64,000 nt of DNA, taken from the NCBI RefSeq assembly GCF_002407185.1, contig NZ_CP023563.1, positions 3,596,001-3,660,000 of the forward strand. The letters are read 5' to 3'. How positions within the stretch are numbered: the first letter of the stretch is position 1; each line of letters begins with the position of its first letter. Below the pieces are notes generated by a model that was given only the letters and a program-made list of their open reading frames with translations, did no database searches and was not told the origin of the DNA. This document shows, piece by piece, positions 53,648-61,051 of this stretch. The stretch comes from Brachybacterium vulturis (GTDB lineage Bacteria > Actinomycetota > Actinomycetes > Actinomycetales > Dermabacteraceae). The translations under genes were made by a program, and so were the position numbers.

Positions 53648-54769
53648 ATGGAAGGCGTCATCATCGTCCTGGTCGTGGTCGTGGCCATCCTGGTAGTCGT
53701 CGCGATCGTCGCGGCGCTGCTGTTCGGCGGGCTGCGCACCTCGCTGATGTTCACGGTGCACACCCAGGAAGCGATCATCGTCGAGAGGTTCGGCAAGTTC
53801 AAGCGGGTCGCGCAGGCCGGGCTGAACTTCAAGACCCCGTTCATCGACAACACCACCCGCCCGGTCTCGCTGCGCGTGCAGCAGCTCGAGGTGAACATCG
53901 AGTCCAAGACCAAGGACAACGTGTTCGTCAACGTGCCGGTCGCGGTCCAGTACAAGATCCGCGACGAGCAGGTCGTGGACGCGTACTACAAGCTGTCGAA
54001 CCCCGAGGCGCAGATCCGCTCCTACGTGTTCGACACCGTGCGCTCGGCGCTGTCCGGCCTCGAGCTGGACCAGGCCTTCGAGTCGAAGGACGACATCGCC
54101 CGCAGCGTCGAGACGACGCTCTCGGAGCGCATGCAGGAGTTCGGCTTCTACATCATCAACACCTTGGTCCAGGACATCTCCCCGGACCAGCGGGTGCGCG
54201 ACTCGATGAACTCCATCAACGCCGCCCAGCGCGACCGGGTCGCGGCCCAGTCGCTCGCCGAGGCGGACAAGATCAAGCGCGTCACCCAGGCCGAGGCCGA
54301 GGCCGAGTCCAAGCGCCTCCAGGGTGAGGGCGTCGCCGCGCAGCGGAAGGCGATCGCACTGGGCATCGCCGAGCAGTACGAGATGCTGCGCAAGGTCGGC
54401 ATCGAGAACTCCGCCGAGCAGCTGCTGCTGATGACGCAGTACTTCGACACCATGCAGGACGTGGCCCGGAACTCCCGCTCCAACGTGCTGTACCTGCCCT
54501 CGAACCCGGGCGCCGTCGCCTCCATGGGCGACGAGATCCGCACCGCGATGCTGCAGGCGCAGGCCGCGGCCGAGGCGAGCAAGGACGGCGATGCCGACGC
54601 CGCCGAGGACCGTCGTCGCGCGTCCGCGGATCAGCAGCGCGAGCAGGCTCAGGATCGGGCCGACCAGGCCCGGCAGCAGGCCGAGCAGCAGGCCCGCGAG
54701 GCACGGCAGCAGGCTCAGTCGTCGCAGCAGCCGCCGTGGGCGCACCCGGGATCTGCCGACCAGTTCTGA
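53648..54769 (+). CDS. stomatin-like SPFH (band 7) membrane protein
   Basis: A 373-residue protein with one N-terminal transmembrane segment (about 4-28), then a band 7 domain (TQEAIIVERFGKFKRVAQAGLNFKTPF, VNVPVAVQYKIRDE) and a coiled coil (QSLAEADKIKRVTQAEAEAESKRLQGEGVAAQR). The last 65 residues are rich in Gln, Ala and charged residues and look disordered. Such proteins build membrane microdomain scaffolds; the NfeD partner is absent nearby. AGAGGGGG precedes the ATG. It is followed by a strong terminator. Confidence 0.9.
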   Translation: MEGVIIVLVVVVAILVVVAIVAALLFGGLRTSLMFTVHTQEAIIVERFGKFKRVAQAGLNFKTPFIDNTTRPVSLRVQQLEVNIESKTKDNVFVNVPVAVQYKIRDEQVVDAYYKLSNPEAQIRSYVFDTVRSALSGLELDQAFESKDDIARSVETTLSERMQEFGFYIINTLVQDISPDQRVRDSMNSINAAQRDRVAAQSLAEADKIKRVTQAEAEAESKRLQGEGVAAQRKAIALGIAEQYEMLRKVGIENSAEQLLLMTQYFDTMQDVARNSRSNVLYLPSNPGAVASMGDEIRTAMLQAQAAAEASKDGDADAAEDRRRASADQQREQAQDRADQARQQAEQQAREARQQAQSSQQPPWAHPGSADQF

Positions 54770-54782
54770 TCCCGTCCCGATC

Positions 54783-54815
54783 GAGGGCCCGACGCAGCGG
54801 ATGCGTCGGGCCCTC
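54783..54815. terminator. strong bidirectional terminator hairpin
   Basis: Perfect 14-bp stem GAGGGCCCGACGCA / TGCGTCGGGCCCTC with a 5-nt loop (GCGGA). It lies between the convergent SPFH and lacI genes and serves both. Confidence 0.8.
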
Positions 54816-54817
54816 GC

Positions 54818-55903
54818 TCATGTCCGCCGCCCGATCGCGGCAGTGGACGCCCGCTCGATCACGTGCCAGGGGAACTCCCAGCCCGCGTCGAGCTTCTCGC
54901 CGCTCTCGGCCGAGGCTGCGAGAGCGGCGAAGACGTCCTCGTACCGGGTCGCCGACGTGCCCAGCGTGCTCAGCGGGAGGCGTCGCTCCGCGGCCTCGGC
55001 GATATCGCCGCGGCCCACCACCCCGACGGCCCGTCCGACGTCGATCGACCGCCGTTCGCATTCGGCCGCGATCTGGATCGCCAACCGGTCGCTCGAGCAC
55101 AGCAGCACGATCGGGTCCTCCGGTCCGGCGGCCTCGAGGGACGCCCAGTCCAGAGGGCCGAGGTCGGCGCTGATCCGGTAGTCGATCTCGATGTGCTCGG
55201 CACTCACGCCGTCGGCAGCACCCTCGGCGAGAGCCGTGCGGATAGGGTCGACGACGTCGCGCCAGAGACTGTGCCCCGGCCCCATCGACTCGGTGGCGAT
55301 CATGAATCGCCGCACTCCTCGCTCGCGCAGTCGAGCGGCGGCCTCCGCCGCGGCCTCCGCATAGCCGTGCCGCACGGTCGGGAGGCCGGCGGCGTCCCCT
55401 TCGGCGAAGGCCACGCTCGGGATCGGACTGCGCGCCAGGCGCTCCGCCACGTCACCCGTCTCCTCCAGATGCACCATGAAGCAGGCGTCCACCGCGCCGC
55501 GGTCCAGGAGGTCCGCGAGCCTGTCGGCCGCTTCGTCGGCCCCGACGTCGGGGAAGACGACGAGGTCGAGAGACCGCTTCGCGAGCTCCCGCTTCGCCAC
55601 GGTGATCAAGCTGTCCCGCCATGGGTTGCCGCCCGCTGAGACGAGCGCGCCGACGAGGCCGGTGCGCTGCCGGCGCAGTGCGCGCCCTGCCCAGTTCGGG
55701 CGGTAGTCCAGCTGCTTCATCGCCCGCTCGACCCTGGCCCGCGTCTGCGCGTTCCCCGCCCCCGTGCGATCGGCGCGGCCGCTCAGCACGTGGGAGACGG
55801 TCGCGGTGGACACCCCGGCCAGGCGCGCGACGTCCGCCTGGGTCGGCCGTCGGGCCGAACCTTTCTGAGTGCCGCTCGAAACGGTCTTGACAGAGTCGTC
55901 CAC
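54818..55903 (-). CDS. LacI family transcriptional regulator
   Basis: About 361 residues. The HTH (PTQADVARLAGVSTATVSHVLSG) is followed by the hinge helix YRPNWAGRALR and a periplasmic-binding-protein-like effector domain. It probably binds the sites at 55922-55951 and controls the divergent transport/sulfatase operon; the inducer is not known but should be that operon's sugar. I place the start at GTG 55903, since on the minus strand TACGAT (55916-55911) ends 7 nt before it; the ATG at 55912 would overlap that hexamer. If the hexamer is not the promoter, the protein has three more residues. Confidence 0.9.
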   Translation of the reverse strand: MDDSVKTVSSGTQKGSARRPTQADVARLAGVSTATVSHVLSGRADRTGAGNAQTRARVERAMKQLDYRPNWAGRALRRQRTGLVGALVSAGGNPWRDSLITVAKRELAKRSLDLVVFPDVGADEAADRLADLLDRGAVDACFMVHLEETGDVAERLARSPIPSVAFAEGDAAGLPTVRHGYAEAAAEAAARLRERGVRRFMIATESMGPGHSLWRDVVDPIRTALAEGAADGVSAEHIEIDYRISADLGPLDWASLEAAGPEDPIVLLCSSDRLAIQIAAECERRSIDVGRAVGVVGRGDIAEAAERRLPLSTLGTSATRYEDVFAALAASAESGEKLDAGWEFPWHVIERASTAAIGRRT

Positions 55904-55921
55904 GTCACACATCGTAGGTCA

Positions 55922-55939
55922 TGGTTAATCGAAATACCA
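55922..55939. promoter_or_regulatory. candidate LacI-type operator TGGT-N10-ACCA
   Basis: TGGTTAATCGAAATACCA has a CG centre and imperfect arms, as in LacI/GalR operators. It sits between the lacI -10 (55911-55916) and its expected -35, and downstream of a plus-strand TTGACA (55887-55892). Confidence 0.5.
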
Positions 55940-55951
55940 CGGACGTCCGTG
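55938..55951. promoter_or_regulatory. perfect 14-bp palindrome CACGGACGTCCGTG
   Basis: Directly adjoins the imperfect LacI-type site in the 85-bp divergent region. It has a CG centre and may be a second or the main operator. Confidence 0.5.
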
Positions 55952-55988
55952 ACCGGCTCGGGCCGCACGGCGATGCAAGGAGGCATCC

Positions 55989-57527
55989 ATGACCGTCACC
56001 ACCCCCCGATTCCGCCGCCGCTCCCTGATCGGCGGCGCAGCAGCGCTCGCGGCCGGTCTGAGCGCGTGCTCCGTCGAGACCGGATCCGGCAGCGGGGCCG
56101 AGGAGTCCGCCGCCGCCCGATCCGAGAGCTTCACCTTCGACTTCGACCCGGACGCCTCGCAGTCCACGGCGCTGAGCTGGATGGACTCCGGCGACCTCAA
56201 GGCGCTGTTCATCGACCCGGTGATCACCAGCTTCGGCGAGCAGTTCCCCAAGATCCAGGTCCAGTACGACGGCTCGGGATGGGACCAGGTCAACCAGGTG
56301 GTGCCGCTGGGGATCAGGAACGGCTCGGCGCCGGACGTCTTCGCGCTGCCGCAGAACGTCCCGGCCGAGTCGGCGATCAGCGAGGGCTGGGTCCAGCCGC
56401 TCGACGACGTGATCCCCGGCTTCGCGGAGTGGAAGGCGGGATTCCCCGACACCGCCCTGATCAACGGCGTGCACGTCTTCGACGGCAAGGTCTTCAGCTG
56501 GCCGATGAACTCGACCCGGCGCCTGGACATCACCCAGTACATCTCCCACGAGGCGGCCGAGGCCGCCGGCGTGTCGACCCCCGTCGAGTCGGTGTCCACC
56601 TGGGACGACCTCCGCTCCCTGGCCAAGGAGATCACCGCCGCGGGCACCCCGGGGATCCTCTCGACCTCCGATCACCTGAACATCGTGATCGCGAACCTCG
56701 CGAACACCGCCGGCTGGCTGGGCAACTCCGAGGGCATGAACATGCGCACCGGGAAGTACGAGTACTCCGCACCGGAGTTCCTCGAGGCCCTGGACTTCGT
56801 GCGCTCGATGATCGACGACGGCTCCTTCGTCCCCGGCTACCTCACGCTGAAGGACGCGGATGCCCGTGCCCAGTTCCCCTCCGGCCTGGCGGGGATCTCC
56901 CTCAACGGGCCCTGGGACATCTCGCAGTGGGCGAAGGACTACCCCGACTTCGAGTACACGATCCTCCCGCTGCCCTCCCCCGACGGGGGCGAGTACACCA
57001 TCCCGTTCCGGGAGACTGGCGCGAACATGTCCTGGCTGTACGCCGACAGCACGAACGTGGATGCTGCCGCCGCCGTCATCAAGTTCATGGGGTCGCTCGA
57101 GGGACAGCGGGCGATGGTGGAGCTCACCGAGGGCTTCTTCCTGTCCACGATCGAGGAGGCGAACTCCTCCGCGGACACCTCCGCGCTCAACCCGAGGGCC
57201 AAGCTGGTCGCGGATCTCGCGGCGGCCTCCATGCGCGCCTGCCCGCAGTTCGAGATCCGCAGCGAGCACGCCGGCGTCGTCAAGCTCAATCTCCAGGCCA
57301 CCGACCCCGGCATCTCGGGGACCATCGAGGGGATCCTGACGGGTCAGATCAGCGATGCGGAGGCCGCGCTGTCCGACCTGGATGCGCGTCTCGACGAAGC
57401 GATGGAGAAGGCCTTCGACGCCGCGCAGGCCGAGGGCGCGGAGGTCGACATCTCCCAGCTGCAGTTCCCGAACTGGGACCCGAGCCGCGACTACACGGCA
57501 CAGGACTACGCCGAGCTCGAAGGCTGA
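55989..57527 (+). CDS. sugar ABC transporter substrate-binding lipoprotein
   Basis: A 512-residue solute-binding protein of the family-1 type. The leader has a Tat-like RRRSLIGG and a lipobox (LSACS), so it is a lipoprotein outside the membrane. The mature part includes DVFALPQN and the later SLNGPWDISQWAKDY typical of sugar-binding proteins. It should pass an oligosaccharide to the permeases next to it. The start at 55989 has AAGGAGG upstream. First gene of the operon; the permease ATG follows its stop by 1 nt. Confidence 0.92.
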   Translation: MTVTTPRFRRRSLIGGAAALAAGLSACSVETGSGSGAEESAAARSESFTFDFDPDASQSTALSWMDSGDLKALFIDPVITSFGEQFPKIQVQYDGSGWDQVNQVVPLGIRNGSAPDVFALPQNVPAESAISEGWVQPLDDVIPGFAEWKAGFPDTALINGVHVFDGKVFSWPMNSTRRLDITQYISHEAAEAAGVSTPVESVSTWDDLRSLAKEITAAGTPGILSTSDHLNIVIANLANTAGWLGNSEGMNMRTGKYEYSAPEFLEALDFVRSMIDDGSFVPGYLTLKDADARAQFPSGLAGISLNGPWDISQWAKDYPDFEYTILPLPSPDGGEYTIPFRETGANMSWLYADSTNVDAAAAVIKFMGSLEGQRAMVELTEGFFLSTIEEANSSADTSALNPRAKLVADLAAASMRACPQFEIRSEHAGVVKLNLQATDPGISGTIEGILTGQISDAEAALSDLDARLDEAMEKAFDAAQAEGAEVDISQLQFPNWDPSRDYTAQDYAELEG

Positions 57528-57528
57528 G

Positions 57529-58503
57529 ATGACCGCGACCGATATCTCGCCGCCTCGCCGGCGCGCGCCCGCCCGGCGGGTGCGCGCGCGCCGCGGTGAT
57601 CTGTTCTGGATCTATCTCTTCATCGTCCCCGGCATGGTGCTGACCGCGATGTTCGTCTTCTACCCCATGGGGGCCTCCTGGTACTTCTCCCTCACGCAGT
57701 GGAACGGGTTCAGCGATGCCAAGAGCTTCGTGGGCCTGGCCAACTACCGCGAGCTCCTCGGCGACGGGATGTTCTGGGGTTCCTTCGGCCGCTCGATGGT
57801 CTTCGTGCTCATCGGCGTCCCGCTGCGCGTCGCGCTCGCACTGGTCCTCGCGATCGTCCTGAACAACATCATCCGCGGCCGGCTCTCGACCTTCTTCCGC
57901 ACGGTGTTCTTCCTGCCGGTGATGGCGGCCGCCTCGGTCATCGGCGTCGTGCTCACCTTCGTCCTCTCCCCCAGCAACGGCCCGATCGCCGTCTTCCTCG
58001 AGTCCACGGGGCTCACCGATGCCCCGGTCGAGTTCCTCTCGGATCCGCAGCTGGCGCTGTGGAGCGCACTGCTGCTCCATACCTGGAAGAACTTCGGGAT
58101 GACGCTCATCTACTGGCTCGCCGCGCTGCAGACCGTGCCGTCGGAGTACTACGAGGCGGCCGAGGTCGACGGAGCGGGAGCCGTCCAGCAGCTCATCAAG
58201 ATCACCCTGCCGATCCTGATCCCCTTCGCGGTGATCATCGTGATCCTCACCGCGAACGAGAACCTGCACGCCTTCGCACTGATCCAGGCGCTGACCGGTG
58301 GCGGTCCGTACTACTCCTCGGAGGTCGTGGAGGTGTACATCTTCCGCACCGCCTTCGCGCCGGACGCCGCCGGAGGAGTGCCCCGCCTCGGCTATGCCTC
58401 GGCAGCAGGCTGCTTCTTCGGACTCGCCACCCTGCTGATCGCCCTGCTGCAGGCCTGGGCGCTGAAACTCGTCGCCGATCAGAGAGCGAGGCTCGACCGA
58501 TGA
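57529..58503 (+). CDS. sugar ABC transporter permease (MalF-like)
   Basis: A 324-residue inner-membrane permease with six hydrophobic segments and a basic N-terminus. The EAA loop reads YYEAAEVDGAGAVQQLIKITLPIL, which contacts the ATPase. It pairs with the MalG-like permease encoded next. Overlaps that gene by 4 bp. No ATPase gene is in the operon; in actinobacteria a shared MsiK-type ATPase usually serves such systems. Confidence 0.93.
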   Translation: MTATDISPPRRRAPARRVRARRGDLFWIYLFIVPGMVLTAMFVFYPMGASWYFSLTQWNGFSDAKSFVGLANYRELLGDGMFWGSFGRSMVFVLIGVPLRVALALVLAIVLNNIIRGRLSTFFRTVFFLPVMAAASVIGVVLTFVLSPSNGPIAVFLESTGLTDAPVEFLSDPQLALWSALLLHTWKNFGMTLIYWLAALQTVPSEYYEAAEVDGAGAVQQLIKITLPILIPFAVIIVILTANENLHAFALIQALTGGGPYYSSEVVEVYIFRTAFAPDAAGGVPRLGYASAAGCFFGLATLLIALLQAWALKLVADQRARLDR

Positions 58504-59414
58504 GCCTGAACACCACCGCGATGCCGGACGCGACAGTCGCCACGATCGAGGAGTCGCCGCAGCCCCCGCCCCGCCGACGGCGCCTCAAGCGCTCCGAACG
58601 GCTCGCGCTGATCGTCGGCGTGTTCATCCTGCTGCCGATCGCGCTGGTCTGGGTCTACCCCTTCATCTGGGTGTTCTCCAGCTCGTTGAAGTCGAACTCG
58701 GAGATCTTCGGGTCCTTGAACCCGTTCACCTCGACCCTCCACCTGGACAACTACGTCCGCGCCTGGCGCGAGGCCGACATGGGCCGCTACCTCCTGAACA
58801 CGATCTTCGTGACCGGGATGTCGATCGTGATCTCCGTGACGGTGAACGCCCTGCTCGGATATGTCCTGGGCCGCTACACCTTCCCGGGGAAGAAGGTCAT
58901 CTACGGGCTGCTCGCACTGGTCGTGTTCCTCCCGCAGGGATACACCGTGATCCCGATCTTCGACCTGATCGACAGCCTGGGACTCTCGGGCAGCCTCTGG
59001 GGCATCACGCTCGCCGAGGCAGGCGGCGTGAGCGTGATCGTCGTGCTCCTCTTCGCCGGCTACTTCGCGCAGCTCCCCAAGGAGCTCGAGGAGGCGGCGA
59101 CCATGGACGGGGCGGGGTTCCTCCGCATCTTCGCGCAGGTCTATCTCCCGCTGGCGAAGCCCGTCCTCGCCACGGCGGTCATCCTGCAGTTCATGCACGC
59201 CTGGAACGACTTCCTGCTCCCCCTGGTGCTCACGCTCTCCCAGCCGGATCTGCGTACGCTCGCGGTGGGCATCTACAGCCTCCAGAACCAGTACTTCAGC
59301 GACTGGGGCATGATGTCGGCCGCGTCGACGATCGCCCTGCTGCCGATCATCATCGTGTTCATCGTCCTCCAGAAGTATTTCATCGAGTCCTTCTCCGGCG
59401 CAGTGAAAGGTTGA
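58500..59414 (+). CDS. sugar ABC transporter permease (MalG-like)
   Basis: A 304-residue permease with six hydrophobic segments; its EAA loop is ELEEAATMDGAGFLRIFAQVYLPLAKP. A Pro/Arg-rich head (SPQPPPRRRRLKRSER) precedes the first segment. It completes the transporter pair. Its stop overlaps the start region of the sulfatase gene, so the enzyme and transporter are made together. Confidence 0.93.
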   Translation: MSLNTTAMPDATVATIEESPQPPPRRRRLKRSERLALIVGVFILLPIALVWVYPFIWVFSSSLKSNSEIFGSLNPFTSTLHLDNYVRAWREADMGRYLLNTIFVTGMSIVISVTVNALLGYVLGRYTFPGKKVIYGLLALVVFLPQGYTVIPIFDLIDSLGLSGSLWGITLAEAGGVSVIVVLLFAGYFAQLPKELEEAATMDGAGFLRIFAQVYLPLAKPVLATAVILQFMHAWNDFLLPLVLTLSQPDLRTLAVGIYSLQNQYFSDWGMMSAASTIALLPIIIVFIVLQKYFIESFSGAVKG

Positions 59415-59422
59415 CCCCTGCC

Positions 59423-60910
59423 GTGACCACCCCCTCCCCCGAACGGCCCCACATCATCCTGGTCTGCGTCGACGAGATGCGCGCCGATGCGATGGGCGTC
59501 GCCGGCAACGACCACATCGACACCCCGAACCTCGACGACATGGCGCGGGGCGGGTACCGGTTCACGCGGGCCTATTCCGCCACCCCCACATGCGTGCCCG
59601 CGCGCGTCGCGATGTTCACCGGGAGGTCCCCCGCCCTGCACGGCCGCTACGGCTACCGGGAGGGGATCTCCTTCCCCGACGCGTATCCGGTGACGCTGCA
59701 GTCCACGCTGGGGGAGGCCGGCTACCAGACCTTCGGCGTGGGGAAGATGCATGTGTTCCCCGACCGGGCGCGGTGCGGCTTCGACGAGGTGCTGCTGCAC
59801 GACGGGTTCCTGCACACCTCACGGCGGCTCAGCCGCGGCCCGTCGGCCCGGATCGACGACTACGTGGAGTTCCTGCGTCGCGAGAGCGGTGATCCGCGTG
59901 CCGATTACCAGGAGACCGGGATCGGGTGCAATGCGATGACGGCCCGACCCTGGGAGCGTCAGGAGCGGCTGCATCCCACCCGCTGGGTGGCCGATGAGTC
60001 CTTCCGCTTCCTCGAGCGGCGCGATCCCACCCGGCCGTTCTTCCTCTACATGTCCTTCCATCGGCCGCATGCGCCGTTCGATCCCCCGCAGTGGCTCTGG
60101 GACAAGTACCGCGGCCGGCAGTTCCCGCCTCGTCCTGTCGGTGAGTGGGTCTCCCGCTTCGATGAGCATCGCCGAGATTTCGGCTCCGAGTCCGAGTTCG
60201 GGGCGCAGAAGGAGAGCACCCACCAGCAGGTGCGGGCCGGCTACTACGGCTCGATCGAATTCATCGACCTGCAGCTGAACCGGCTGAAGGAGACGCTCTC
60301 GGATCAGGGCCTGCTCGAGGACACCGTGATCGTGTTCGTCTCCGATCACGGCGACATGATGGGCGACCACGACATGTACCGGAAGTCCGTGGGCTACGAG
60401 GGCTCCTCCCGGGTGCCGCTGGTGATGCATGTCCCGCCGCGCTGGCGCGAGGGCTGGGGAGCACCGGGAGAGGTCGCCGGGATCGCCGAGCTGCGGGACC
60501 TGATGCCGACGATGCTGGGGCTGGCCGGCGTCGAGGTGCCGAACGGTCTGGACGGCAGCGATCTGCGCGCGGCCACAGCCGGCGGCACGGTGCGCGACCA
60601 TCTGCACGGTGAGCATCTGATCGGCTCGCTGGGGCGGCACTCGATGCAGTGGATCCGGTCCGAGCGCTTCAAGTACGTGTGGTTCTCCGGTGACGGGCAC
60701 GAGCAGCTCTTCGATCTCGAGACCGATCCGTGCGAGGAGCGGGACCTGGCCGACTCGGCGGAGCATGCGGAGGAGCTGGCACGTCATCGCGCGCTGCTCG
60801 TCGAGGCGCTGACGGGGCGCGAGGAGGGCTTCGTGGCCGACGGCGCGCTGGTATCGGGACGGCCGGTGCAGTCCGAGGCGGCGTGGGTGCGGGAGTTCGC
60901 GCGGCTCTGA
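59423..60910 (+). CDS. sulfatase (type I, formylglycine-dependent)
   Basis: A 495-residue sulfatase. The modification motif is PTCVPARVAMFTGR, with Cys at about residue 57 to be turned into formylglycine; metal ligands are DEMRAD, and SDHGDMMGDHDMYRK. The Cys type needs the FGE or anSME enzyme, not found in the window. It has no signal peptide, so it acts in the cytoplasm on a sulfated sugar brought in by the transporter. I chose GTG 59423, with GAAAGG upstream; a TTG at 59411 is possible. Confidence 0.92.
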   Translation: MTTPSPERPHIILVCVDEMRADAMGVAGNDHIDTPNLDDMARGGYRFTRAYSATPTCVPARVAMFTGRSPALHGRYGYREGISFPDAYPVTLQSTLGEAGYQTFGVGKMHVFPDRARCGFDEVLLHDGFLHTSRRLSRGPSARIDDYVEFLRRESGDPRADYQETGIGCNAMTARPWERQERLHPTRWVADESFRFLERRDPTRPFFLYMSFHRPHAPFDPPQWLWDKYRGRQFPPRPVGEWVSRFDEHRRDFGSESEFGAQKESTHQQVRAGYYGSIEFIDLQLNRLKETLSDQGLLEDTVIVFVSDHGDMMGDHDMYRKSVGYEGSSRVPLVMHVPPRWREGWGAPGEVAGIAELRDLMPTMLGLAGVEVPNGLDGSDLRAATAGGTVRDHLHGEHLIGSLGRHSMQWIRSERFKYVWFSGDGHEQLFDLETDPCEERDLADSAEHAEELARHRALLVEALTGREEGFVADGALVSGRPVQSEAAWVREFARL

Positions 60911-60943
60911 CCGGACCGGACCCGCATCGGCGGTCTCCTGATC

Positions 60944-60978
60944 TCCGTGCTCGCGGCGACTGCGTCACGGAGCACGGA
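60944..60978 (+). terminator. hairpin after the sulfatase operon
   Basis: Perfect 9-bp arms TCCGTGCTC / GAGCACGGA separated by 17 nt, 33 nt after the sulfatase stop. No T-run; terminator role by position only. Confidence 0.4.
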
Positions 60979-61051
60979 CGTCGGCCGTCTCCCCTAGGGT
61001 GGGACCGCGGTCCTCGCCAGGGCCCGCGACCTGCGACGGAGGAGCACCTGC

